A stretch of DNA of 64,000 nt, taken from Chryseobacterium sp. CH25 (GTDB lineage: Bacteria > Bacteroidota > Bacteroidia > Flavobacteriales > Weeksellaceae). A program made the translations under genes and the position numbers. Under the pieces are notes generated by a model, which had not been told where the DNA came from, did no database searches, and saw nothing but the letters and a program-made list of their open reading frames with translations. This document shows, one piece after another, positions 43,459 to 51,927 of this stretch (positions within the stretch are counted from its first letter, which is position 1; each line of letters begins with the position of its first letter). The stretch spans positions 372,001-436,000 of the forward strand of contig NZ_NRQT01000003.1 in assembly GCF_004119455.1 (NCBI RefSeq), read 5' to 3'.

Positions 43459-43464
43459 CCATAA

Positions 43465-45840
43465 ATGGAAGTAAACAATAAAAATGCAGGAAATAAGGGG
43501 AAAACATTTCCTCTCCCTCCCAAAAAAAAGAACACCTCTTGGAAAAAATGGGTCTCATTTATTTGGATTGGACTCATTGCGGTAGTTTTAGGGATTTCAG
43601 GGCTTTTCTTTGCCGTTTCCCAAGGATTCCTTGGAGAAATGCCAGATGTAAAAGAACTTGAAAATCCAGATATCTTCGTAGCTTCTGAAATTATATCTTC
43701 AGATGGGGTAACACTGGGTAAATTTGAGAAAGAAAAGACTCAGCCTATCGTATACAAAGACCTTCCACCTTATCTTATCTATGCCCTTCAGGCAAAAGAA
43801 GATGAGCGTTTTAAAGAACACTCAGGTATAGACTTATACTCTATTGCCAGAGCAGTTGCTTACGGAGGGGGACGTGGTGGTGGTTCTACCATTACTCAGC
43901 AGTTAGCAAAACTTCTTTTCACAGGAACAGCCTCTCAGAATAAATTTGAAAGAGCATTCCAGAAGCTGAAAGAATGGGTAGTTGCTGTAAGTCTTGAAAA
44001 AAGATATACAAAAGAAGAGATTATCACTCTTTATTTCAACAAGTTCGACTTTCTATTCAATGCAAACGGTGTTGAAATGGCATCCAGAGTTTATTTTAAC
44101 AAAAAAACTTCTGAGCTTACTCTACCGGAAGCTGCAACTTTTGTAGCAATGCTTGAAAACCCAAGAAAAAACAATCCGTACAGATATCCTGAAAAGGCAA
44201 AAGAAAGAAGAAATGTTGTATTGGATCAGATGCAGAAAACAGGATATATTGATGCTGCTACCTATGAAAAAGCCATCAACACTCCTGTAGAAGTAGATTT
44301 TCACCCAATTAAAAGCATTACTGACGGATATTCCGCTTACTACAAATTCTATCTGAGAAAAGAAATTGATAAATATCTTGAATCTCACGAAAAAGAAACC
44401 GGAAAAAAACTTAATCTATATAAAGACGGTTTAAAGATCTATGTTACCCTTGATTCTAAAATGCAGAAGTATGCAGAGGAAGCAATCAAGGAACACTTAA
44501 CTGATCTTCAGAAAAGATTTGATGCTGAACAGAGAGGAAGAAAGAACAGACCTTTCTACTACCTTACAGACAAACAAATCAATGATGTGATGCTTCAGGC
44601 CATGAAAAGAACAGGCCGATACAAGCTGTTAAAAGCTGACGGAATGCCTGATGATTCTATTATGATGGAATTCAAAAAGCCAATCAAAACATCAAGATTT
44701 ACATGGGCTGGAGAAGAAGAAGTTGAAATGTCACCTTGGGACTCTATCAGGTATCACAAACAAATTGCACAGGCAGGTCTAATGTCTATGGTTCCCGGAA
44801 CCGGAGAGATCAAAGCCTGGGTAGGTGGTATCGACTGGCAACACTTCCAGTACGACCACATTAAGCAAGGTAAGAGACAGGTAGGATCTACATTCAAGCC
44901 TTTCGTATATGCCACTGCAATTATGAAATTGGGAATGACTCCTTGTTCAACTGTTTCTAACGGAACTTATGACCACAACGGATGGCATGTACCGGGAAGA
45001 GGAGGAATGCTTACTCTAAAAGATGGTTTAGCACACTCTCAGAACCCGATTGCTGCAAGACTTATCGAAATGACAGGTGTAGATGCTGTTATCCAGACCG
45101 CAAGAGATTTGGGTGTAACAGAAGACATTCCTAGAAACAATACCATTGCACTTGGTTCATCAGATATCACCATCTATGAAATGTTAGGCGCCTACAGTAC
45201 TTTCGCCAACTATGGAAACTACAATAAGCCGGAAATGATCTGGAGAATTGAAGATGCCAACGGTAGAGTAATTAAAGAGGTTAATGTAGAACCTAAAGAA
45301 GTAATGAACCCTATGTACGCTTACACAATGATCGAACTGATGAAAGGTGTTGCACAATATGGTACCGCTTCTGGAGAACTGGGAAGAAGAGGAATTTCAA
45401 AAGGTGTTGAAATTGCAGCTAAAACAGGTACTACACAGAACAACTCCGATGGTTGGTTTATGGGAATCACTCCTAAACTGGCAACAGGAGCCTGGGTAGG
45501 TTGGGAAGACAGAGCAACTCACTTCTTTGGAACCGGTGAAGGTCAGGGTGCGAGAATGGCATTACCAATTTGGGCGATCTTCATGAAGAAAGTATGGGCA
45601 GACAAAACATTAGGAGTTACTCCGGATGATAAGTTCACCAAACCTTCAGACTGGAAAGACGGTTGTTCAAACCTTAAAGGATTAGGTGGCGGATATGGAG
45701 ATGACGGCAGTCTTCAGACCATAGACGAGATCAAGAATCCAAGACCGGCAGATCCAACCCCTAAGAAACCTACAGAAAAGAAAGAGGAAAATATCAATGA
45801 AAACCTTCATTCAAACGATGAGGTAGATTTTAATAAATAA
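43465..45840 (+). CDS. Class A penicillin-binding protein (PBP1A-like)
   Basis: 791 residues: short Lys/Pro-rich cytoplasmic tail, one membrane helix (WIGLIAVVLGISGLFFAV), glycosyltransferase GT51 domain (LQAKEDERFKEHSGID near 107, GGSTITQQLAKLLF near 140) and transpeptidase domain with GSTFKPF near 475 (catalytic Ser), SQN near 525 and KTGTTQNNSDGWF near 652. Polymerises and crosslinks peptidoglycan. The C-terminus is disordered and acidic. Starts 6 bases after gldH. Confidence 0.95.
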   Translation: MEVNNKNAGNKGKTFPLPPKKKNTSWKKWVSFIWIGLIAVVLGISGLFFAVSQGFLGEMPDVKELENPDIFVASEIISSDGVTLGKFEKEKTQPIVYKDLPPYLIYALQAKEDERFKEHSGIDLYSIARAVAYGGGRGGGSTITQQLAKLLFTGTASQNKFERAFQKLKEWVVAVSLEKRYTKEEIITLYFNKFDFLFNANGVEMASRVYFNKKTSELTLPEAATFVAMLENPRKNNPYRYPEKAKERRNVVLDQMQKTGYIDAATYEKAINTPVEVDFHPIKSITDGYSAYYKFYLRKEIDKYLESHEKETGKKLNLYKDGLKIYVTLDSKMQKYAEEAIKEHLTDLQKRFDAEQRGRKNRPFYYLTDKQINDVMLQAMKRTGRYKLLKADGMPDDSIMMEFKKPIKTSRFTWAGEEEVEMSPWDSIRYHKQIAQAGLMSMVPGTGEIKAWVGGIDWQHFQYDHIKQGKRQVGSTFKPFVYATAIMKLGMTPCSTVSNGTYDHNGWHVPGRGGMLTLKDGLAHSQNPIAARLIEMTGVDAVIQTARDLGVTEDIPRNNTIALGSSDITIYEMLGAYSTFANYGNYNKPEMIWRIEDANGRVIKEVNVEPKEVMNPMYAYTMIELMKGVAQYGTASGELGRRGISKGVEIAAKTGTTQNNSDGWFMGITPKLATGAWVGWEDRATHFFGTGEGQGARMALPIWAIFMKKVWADKTLGVTPDDKFTKPSDWKDGCSNLKGLGGGYGDDGSLQTIDEIKNPRPADPTPKKPTEKKEENINENLHSNDEVDFNK

Positions 45841-45860
45841 TTTCTCTTTTACAAATACAT

Positions 45861-45888
45861 AAGACCTTTCAATAATTTGGAAGGTCTT
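45861..45888 (+). terminator. Terminator of the ricT-gldH-PBP1A operon
   Basis: AAGACCTTTC / GGAAGGTCTT (one internal mismatch) then a T-rich tail. Confidence 0.85.
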
Positions 45889-45903
45889 TTCTTTTATAAT
45901 TAA

Positions 45904-45911
45904 TACCTTTG
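45904..45911 (+). promoter_or_regulatory. -7 promoter box of selO
   Basis: TACCTTTG ends only 4 bp before the ATG at 45916. The transcription start would fall at or near the A of ATG, so the mRNA may be leaderless. Confidence 0.55.
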
Positions 45912-45915
45912 AAGG

Positions 45916-47457
45916 ATGAATATCGAACGCATCAGCCAACCTTTTATCACGAAATTTCCGGGAGATTTTTCCAACAATCCTATGCAGAGAAATACTCCAA
46001 AGGTGTTATTTTCAACAATTAAACCTGCAGGCTTTGACAAGCCTCAATTAATAGCATTCAATGAACCGTTAGCAAAGGAAATAGGATTAGGCATGTTCGA
46101 CGAAAAAGATCTTGATTTCCTGGTCGGAAATAACCTTCCGGACAATGTTCAGACCTACGCCACAGCTTACGCAGGACATCAGTTTGGAAACTGGGCAGGA
46201 CAACTTGGAGACGGAAGAGCAATTATTGCAGGTGAGATCACCAATAATTCAGGAAAAAAAACTGAAATTCAATGGAAAGGAGCCGGAGCAACTCCCTATT
46301 CACGGCATGCAGACGGAAGAGCTGTTTTAAGATCTTCCGTAAGAGAATATCTGATGAGTGAAGCTATGTACCATTTAGGCGTTCCTACAACCAGAGCTTT
46401 AAGCCTTGCATTTACCGGAGAAGATGTTATTCGTGACATCATGTATAGCGGAAATCCACAATTGGAAAAAGGAGCAGTAGTCATCAGAACAGCTGATAGT
46501 TTTATCCGCTTTGGTCACTTTGAGCTCATGTCCGCCCAACAGGAATACAAAACCTTACAGGATTTATTGGATTTTATTATTGAAAATTACTATCCGGAAA
46601 TTACATCATCGGACATTCAAAAATACAAAGACTTCTTTGAAAACATCTGCACCCGCACCGCAGACCTCATGGTGGAATGGTTCAGAGTTGGGTTTGTACA
46701 TGGAGTTATGAATACAGATAACATGTCTATTTTAGGATTAACCATTGATTATGGCCCCTATTCTATGATGGATGAATATGATTTAAATTTCACTCCCAAT
46801 ACTACCGATCTTCCGGGAAGAAGATATGCTTTTGGAAAACAGGGACAAATTTCTCAATGGAATCTGTGGCAACTCGCCAATGCACTCCACCCGTTAATTA
46901 AGGATGAAAAGTTTTTAGAAAATACTTTAAACAGATATGGCAGCTATTTTTGGGAGGCTCACGACAAAATGCTTTGCAGAAAGTTCGGGTTTGATGAATT
47001 AAGAAAAGAGGATGAAGAGTTTTTTACTAACTGGCAGGGATTAATGCAGGAACTGGAGTTTGATCATACTTTATTTTTCAATCAGTTGGAAAAGGTGACG
47101 GCAGAAGTAGACTTAAAAGAACACTTCAGCAATATCTCCTACTCTTTTTTAAATGAAGAAAAACTTGGAAAACTCAAAAGCTTTATTGAACAATACGAAG
47201 CCAGATTGCACTCAAATACCATTTCAAAAGAAGAATCTTTACAAATAATGGCGAAATCAAATCCCAAATTCATTCTCAGAAACTATCTGCTCTATGAATG
47301 TATTGAGGAAATCAACAATGGGCAAACAGAGATGTTGAGTAAGCTCACCAAAGCATTGGAAAACCCTTATGAAGAAATGTTTCCAGAGTTCTCCATTAAA
47401 AGACCATCCGGATATGATGACACTGCGGGATGCTCCACACTTTCGTGTAGTTCTTAA
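45916..47457 (+). CDS. selO: Protein adenylyltransferase SelO (YdiU family)
   Basis: 513 residues. Pseudokinase-fold enzyme that transfers AMP to Ser, Thr or Tyr of proteins, linked to redox stress. Seen: AYAGHQFGNWAGQLGDGRAI, WKGAGATPYSRHADGRAVLR, VPTTRALSLAFTGE and MNTDNMSILGLTIDYGPYSM, all characteristic. The C-terminus ends CSTLSCSS; the penultimate Cys corresponds to the selenocysteine of eukaryotic SelO and may form a disulfide that controls activity. Confidence 0.93.
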   Translation: MNIERISQPFITKFPGDFSNNPMQRNTPKVLFSTIKPAGFDKPQLIAFNEPLAKEIGLGMFDEKDLDFLVGNNLPDNVQTYATAYAGHQFGNWAGQLGDGRAIIAGEITNNSGKKTEIQWKGAGATPYSRHADGRAVLRSSVREYLMSEAMYHLGVPTTRALSLAFTGEDVIRDIMYSGNPQLEKGAVVIRTADSFIRFGHFELMSAQQEYKTLQDLLDFIIENYYPEITSSDIQKYKDFFENICTRTADLMVEWFRVGFVHGVMNTDNMSILGLTIDYGPYSMMDEYDLNFTPNTTDLPGRRYAFGKQGQISQWNLWQLANALHPLIKDEKFLENTLNRYGSYFWEAHDKMLCRKFGFDELRKEDEEFFTNWQGLMQELEFDHTLFFNQLEKVTAEVDLKEHFSNISYSFLNEEKLGKLKSFIEQYEARLHSNTISKEESLQIMAKSNPKFILRNYLLYECIEEINNGQTEMLSKLTKALENPYEEMFPEFSIKRPSGYDDTAGCSTLSCSS

Positions 47458-47540
47458 CAAGTACAATATAAAAAACCATAAATATTGAATTTTTGACATC
47501 ATATTAAATATTTTCCCTAATTTTAGAGAAATCTTTTAAC

Positions 47541-48401
47541 ATGAAAAAAATTATATTTTCTTTAGCAATAGTATCATGCTTTTACAGTAATGCACAGACA
47601 ATACTATCAGAAAATTTTGACGGGGCAACATTCCCCCCAACCGGATGGACAAAATCAAATACCAACACACAAAGAGCGTGGAACTCTACCAGTATTGTTT
47701 TTTCCGGAACATCTGCTACTTCTACTGAATTAAGAAATAGATTTACTATAAACGGAAGCAATTCTGCAACGATAGACTGGGTTGCGGGTGCAAATGATGC
47801 AAGCTTGGTAAGCCCAGCTTTCAGTTTAGCAGGAGTAACAAATCCAACGCTAAATTTCAAAGTAAAACTAGGCTGGGGATATATGATAAGCCTAAATGAA
47901 GGTAATCTGCTGGCACAGATATCAACTAATGGCGGAACAAGCTGGACAACCCTATGGAATGAAGACAGTGAACCAGGTTTCATTGATGATGGAGATGGAA
48001 ATGTAGATACAGATTTATACAATACAGTTACTGTACAAAGAGACTTAGCTGCATATGTGGGGCAAACGAATGTCAAAATAAGATTCCAATATGTTGCAGA
48101 CAATGCTGATGCTGTTTCAATAGATGATGTACAGGTTATAGCCAGCGGATCTCTTGGAACATCTGAAGTCTCGAAATCAAAAACCAACATATCTGTTTAT
48201 CCAAACCCTACAAAAGGAGAAGTAAATATTAAAACGGATAAAAAGATTAAATCAACAGCTGTTATTGATATGTCCGGAAAGACTCTTAACAAAACAGAAT
48301 CCGGAAATACAGATATCTCATCTCTTCCAAAAGGAACTTATCTGATGAAAGTAGAATTTGCTGACGGAACTTCTTCTACAGAAAAAATCATTAAGCAATA
48401 A
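47541..48401 (+). CDS. Secreted protein with choice-of-anchor J domain and T9SS type A sorting signal
   Basis: 286 residues. Signal peptide (MKKIIFSLAIVSCFYSNAQ), then a jelly-roll domain of choice-of-anchor J type (LSENFDGATFPPTGWTKSNT, SLVSPAFSLAGVTNPTLNFK, VKIRFQYVADNADAVSIDDV), and a C-terminal T9SS sorting domain (ISVYPNPTKGEVNI, then YLMKVEFADGTSSTEKIIKQ). It would be exported by the type IX system and either released or attached to the cell surface. No catalytic domain, so probably adhesive or structural. Own terminator at 48427. Confidence 0.9.
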   Translation: MKKIIFSLAIVSCFYSNAQTILSENFDGATFPPTGWTKSNTNTQRAWNSTSIVFSGTSATSTELRNRFTINGSNSATIDWVAGANDASLVSPAFSLAGVTNPTLNFKVKLGWGYMISLNEGNLLAQISTNGGTSWTTLWNEDSEPGFIDDGDGNVDTDLYNTVTVQRDLAAYVGQTNVKIRFQYVADNADAVSIDDVQVIASGSLGTSEVSKSKTNISVYPNPTKGEVNIKTDKKIKSTAVIDMSGKTLNKTESGNTDISSLPKGTYLMKVEFADGTSSTEKIIKQ

Positions 48402-48426
48402 CCACAACGCTTATACAATATTCATA

Positions 48427-48450
48427 AAGCCACCAATTATGGTGGTTTTT
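48427..48450 (+). terminator. Terminator of the T9SS protein gene
   Basis: CCACCA(48430-48435)/TGGTGG(48440-48445) then a T run. The next promoter starts directly after it. Confidence 0.8.
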
Positions 48451-48455
48451 TATTT

Positions 48456-48463
48456 TACTTTTG
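48456..48463 (+). promoter_or_regulatory. -7 promoter box of the membrane protein gene
   Basis: TACTTTTG, 14 bp before the GTG start at 48478. It supports a start well downstream of the first codon of the open frame, which begins inside the previous gene. Confidence 0.5.
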
Positions 48464-48477
48464 CAAAAATACGACAC

Positions 48478-49755
48478 GTGTCATTTATTAAAACAAAATT
48501 TGCTAACTTTTTCAGGCTGGTTTTTCCATCCTCTTATTCTGAACTGGGTGTTTTTCTGTTTTTCATCACCTGTTACGGAATCCTTGGTTCTTATATTGCC
48601 ATTCATTACAGGATTATTTTCGATAGCAGGATTCCTTGGGATGCTTATTTCAGCTTTGACAACAAATCTATCCTTATGACCGGCGGAAGTTTTGAAAGAC
48701 ATCCACTATCCTATTATTTTTTCAACTGGATCAAAGAATTATGCCTATTGATTTCGGGAGGAAAAATGGATATGACTTTCAGACTAACTTTAGCATGGCT
48801 TAGCAACATCATCATTACTTTAAATGTTGTTCAGATTTTCAAATATCTTAAAAACATCATTAGACTGCCACTAACATACAGTCTTTTCATTACCCTATTT
48901 TTTGGAATCTTTTCCACCAATATTATCCTATCATTTACTCCGGAAAATTTCACTTATACTCTCTTCTTGCTTTCATTGTACAATTATTATGCAGCAATAA
49001 AGCTCAGAAAGGAAGAAAAGATTCCGGCAGCAGCACTGTCGTTGGCCGGCATTACTATTGGAGGACTTACTATCACCAACATTGTAAAAATTTTTATTCC
49101 GGTATTTTTTGAAAAAGGTCTTTTCAAAAGCTGGAAAAAAATAGGGGGTGCTATTTTAAGAGGAATAATCGCTGTCATCATATATGCATTACTCTACCTT
49201 TATAGAATTGATTTCAAATACCAGAATATTTTTTCAAAGACCAATCAACAGTACGAGAAATTCTCCAATGTAGAAACTATGCCGACCTGGGATATGGTTT
49301 TATCTTTCTTTTTTGGCGGCAATATTCTCTTCCCAAGTTTTATCCTTTCAGATAAGGATAATATGAAAGGTTTCAATTTTAAAGGTCTTTATATGGATCT
49401 TTATTCTTCCCCATTTTCTTATATTTTCGTAGCCATAGTATTAATACTGATAAGTTGGAGTTACCTGAAGAATTTTAAAAACAAATGGGTTCAGGTCATT
49501 ATGATCTCATTCCTTTTCGATATTTTAATTCATTGTATAATGAGGTTTGGTCTTCACACTTCATATATTTATGGCGGGCACTTTGTGTTTGTATACCCAC
49601 TGCTCATTGGATGGTTATTCTACGCCTACAGGTCCTCTCCTAAAATGATGTCTTTTTTAACACTTACCGTCAGCTTATTATTTGTTTACTTACTTTCAAA
49701 TAATATATTCAGAATGTCCGAATTCTTTTGGTTTTTAGAAACTTATTACCAATAA
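48478..49755 (+). CDS. Multi-pass membrane protein of unknown function (GT-C-like layout)
   Basis: 425 residues from GTG 48478, chosen because it follows a -7 box and terminator and no ATG is available near. About ten to eleven transmembrane helices. A first periplasmic loop after helix 1 contains FDSRIPWDAYFSFDNKSILM, and the layout (many helices, an Asp-containing first loop) resembles integral membrane GT-C glycosyltransferases or related dolichyl-phosphate-mannose-type enzymes, but no diagnostic motif is certain. Possibly involved in glycan transfer; not assigned. Followed by a terminator shared with the convergent SPOR gene. Confidence 0.6.
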   Translation: MSFIKTKFANFFRLVFPSSYSELGVFLFFITCYGILGSYIAIHYRIIFDSRIPWDAYFSFDNKSILMTGGSFERHPLSYYFFNWIKELCLLISGGKMDMTFRLTLAWLSNIIITLNVVQIFKYLKNIIRLPLTYSLFITLFFGIFSTNIILSFTPENFTYTLFLLSLYNYYAAIKLRKEEKIPAAALSLAGITIGGLTITNIVKIFIPVFFEKGLFKSWKKIGGAILRGIIAVIIYALLYLYRIDFKYQNIFSKTNQQYEKFSNVETMPTWDMVLSFFFGGNILFPSFILSDKDNMKGFNFKGLYMDLYSSPFSYIFVAIVLILISWSYLKNFKNKWVQVIMISFLFDILIHCIMRFGLHTSYIYGGHFVFVYPLLIGWLFYAYRSSPKMMSFLTLTVSLLFVYLLSNNIFRMSEFFWFLETYYQ

Positions 49756-49758
49756 AAA

Positions 49759-49780
49759 AAGCCGGGAGTGATCCCGGCTT
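49759..49780. terminator. Bidirectional terminator
   Basis: AAGCCGGGA/TCCCGGCTT with a 4-base loop, A run before and T-rich sequence after; serves the converging membrane protein and SPOR genes. Confidence 0.88.
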
Positions 49781-49800
49781 TATATTTTAAAATTTCAATA

Positions 49801-50358
49801 TTATTTCGCTTCTGAACAGAAAATTCTGTACTGAACAGCAACTGCAGATTTAAAGTACTCTCTGATTCTTGAAAGATCTCCTGCTGCACTCTGTTTAGTA
49901 AAATAACTTCCTGCTAAAATTTTATAGTTGGGTCTTAAAGAAGCATCCGTTTCTACCTTCAGGTTAGGAAATCTTTTTCTAAAATAAGACTTCACTTCAT
50001 TAGCTTCCTCATTACTTTTCACTGTTGTAATCTGAATTTTATATCCTAAAATTCTAGGATTTTTTCTACAGATTTCAGCATTGGTTAATTCCCTATTCGG
50101 TACATAAATTTTATTCGGTTTTGTACTCGTTCCTGAAGAAATTCCAGAGTCTATATTACTGTAATCTTTGGTTGGATTATTTGTAACAACTTTTGAACAT
50201 TTATCTTCAACACTTTCCAAAGCAGCATTTATTTTGGAATCCATTGTAATAACGAGTTCCGTTCCTGAAAGAGTGTCTTTTTTAACAACTTGCTGTGCTT
50301 CAATACTATAAAAACTAAATAATGATAATATCGAAAATATTTTAATCAAATTTCTCAT
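49801..50358 (-). CDS. SPOR-domain protein
   Basis: 185 residues. Signal peptide (MRNLIKIFSILSLFSFYSIEAQ). Residues about 108-183 are a SPOR domain (YKIQITTVKSNEEANEVKSY, FRKRFPNLKVETDASLRPNY, KILAGSYFTKQSAAGDLSRI), which binds denuded glycan strands at division sites. The middle part is Ser/Thr/Asn-rich linker. Likely periplasmic or membrane-bound; no partner gene adjacent. Confidence 0.88.
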   Translation of the reverse strand: MRNLIKIFSILSLFSFYSIEAQQVVKKDTLSGTELVITMDSKINAALESVEDKCSKVVTNNPTKDYSNIDSGISSGTSTKPNKIYVPNRELTNAEICRKNPRILGYKIQITTVKSNEEANEVKSYFRKRFPNLKVETDASLRPNYKILAGSYFTKQSAAGDLSRIREYFKSAVAVQYRIFCSEAK

Positions 50359-50487
50359 TTAAACTTGTTTCCGCAAATTTATACAAATTAAAAAACTATA
50401 CCAAACCAGTTATTTAGAATCAATACAAATTAAACGTAAATGATATTTTCCCCTTTCGCTTTGCCGTTAAATTTCTGTTAAAAATAT

Positions 50488-50495
50488 TATTTTTG
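50488..50495 (+). promoter_or_regulatory. -7 promoter box of the act operon
   Basis: TATTTTTG, 47 bp before the actA ATG at 50543. Confidence 0.55.
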
Positions 50496-50542
50496 CGGAA
50501 TTGATTGAATGTTCAATAATTTACTAACATAAGATAATTTAA

Positions 50543-51904
50543 ATGATTAGTTGGAGAAAGCATTATAAAAAAACGTTGATCGCAATAGGCTTATTGCTAT
50601 CAACCAGTGCTTCATTTTACGGGCAAGACGGCGATCCTAAAAACGGAGAGAAACTTTTCAAAGCGAATTGTACTGCATGTCACGCGCTGGACAAACAAGT
50701 TGTAGGACCACCATTAAAAGGTGTTGTAGAACGTGTAAAGACAGAAGGTGGTGTAGACAAAGATTGGCTTCACAAGTGGATCAAAGACAACAAAGCTCTT
50801 AGAGCTTCTGGGGATAAATACGCCAATGAGATTTTTGAAAAGTTTAATAAGACTGAAATGCAGGTCTTTCCAAATCTTACAGATAAGGATATAGACGACA
50901 TTTTAGCATTCACAACTAATCCGCCAGAGCCGGAGCCAAAAAAGGATGAAGCTAAAGCAACCGCTGGTGAAGGTACATCTGCAGCTCCTGCAGACAAAAG
51001 CACAACAAACATCGTTATTATTTCACTTTTAGCCATTGCTGGTCTATTAGTTTGGATTTTGGTTAAACTAAGACAATTAGTAAAACTGGGTCAATCTGAA
51101 GAGTTATCAGGGCTTAACGAAACAAGAGTTCGTTCTTTCAGTGAAATGTACGAGAAGTTCCACTACGTTGGTAAGGCGTTATTAGCAATTCTTGCTATTC
51201 TTGCTGCTTACGGAGTTTGGAACTGGTTAATGTGGATCGGTGTTTACAAAGGTTACAAACCTGAACAACCTATCTACTTCTCTCACAAAATCCACGCTGG
51301 AGAACAGAAAATTGACTGTCAATTATGTCACTCTAGTGCTAAATACGGAAAAGTATCTGAGATTCCTTCTATGAACGTTTGTATGAACTGTCACAGAACA
51401 ATTTCTGAATACAACGCAGATCACTACATGGAGCCAGGAAAAGATAAGGCTTTCTATGACGGAGAAATCCAGAAGATCTACGCTGCAACAGGTTGGGATC
51501 CTGCTAAACAACAGTACACAGGAAAAACACAGCCGGTTGAGTGGACAAGAATCCACAATATGCCAGACTTCGTTTACTTCAACCACTCTCAGCACGTAAT
51601 TGCTGGTGAACAAGCGATCATCAACTCTTTCAACAAGAAGAACCCTAACAACAAAATTGATGTTGTTTGTAAAGCTTGTCACGGAAAAATTGATACAATG
51701 AATGTTGTTCAGATGGCTAACGACTTTACTATGGGATGGTGTATCGAGTGCCACAGAACTACTGAGGTTGATATGAACAACGGTTATAATAAAGAGTACT
51801 TCAAGAATCTACACGACAAGTTGAAAAAACAATATCCACAAGATGGAGGTAAAATCACTGTAGATGCAATTGGAGGTCTTGAGTGTGGTAAATGTCATTA
51901 TTAA
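50543..51904 (+). CDS. actA: Alternative Complex III subunit A (multiheme cytochrome c)
   Basis: 453 residues. Six CxxCH motifs: CTACH near residue 46 in an N-terminal monoheme domain, then CQLCH, CMNCH, CKACH, CIECH and CGKCH in the C-terminal pentaheme domain. A signal-like N-terminus and one membrane helix near residue 160 (NIVIISLLAIAGLLVWILV), with another near 215. ActA receives electrons in the quinol:cytochrome c oxidoreductase ACIII, which replaces the bc1 complex. The extra N-terminal cytochrome c domain fused to the pentaheme part is typical of Flavobacteriia. First gene of the operon. Confidence 0.92.
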   Translation: MISWRKHYKKTLIAIGLLLSTSASFYGQDGDPKNGEKLFKANCTACHALDKQVVGPPLKGVVERVKTEGGVDKDWLHKWIKDNKALRASGDKYANEIFEKFNKTEMQVFPNLTDKDIDDILAFTTNPPEPEPKKDEAKATAGEGTSAAPADKSTTNIVIISLLAIAGLLVWILVKLRQLVKLGQSEELSGLNETRVRSFSEMYEKFHYVGKALLAILAILAAYGVWNWLMWIGVYKGYKPEQPIYFSHKIHAGEQKIDCQLCHSSAKYGKVSEIPSMNVCMNCHRTISEYNADHYMEPGKDKAFYDGEIQKIYAATGWDPAKQQYTGKTQPVEWTRIHNMPDFVYFNHSQHVIAGEQAIINSFNKKNPNNKIDVVCKACHGKIDTMNVVQMANDFTMGWCIECHRTTEVDMNNGYNKEYFKNLHDKLKKQYPQDGGKITVDAIGGLECGKCHY

Positions 51905-51927
51905 TAACTAAAAAATTAGAAGTATAA

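Noticed and set aside
48473..48482. Palindrome GACACGTGTC overlapping the GTG start of the membrane protein gene, similar to the WYL operator half-site
   Set aside because: It lacks the rest of the 19-mer and lies downstream, not 10 bp upstream, of the -7 box; a chance match is likely.
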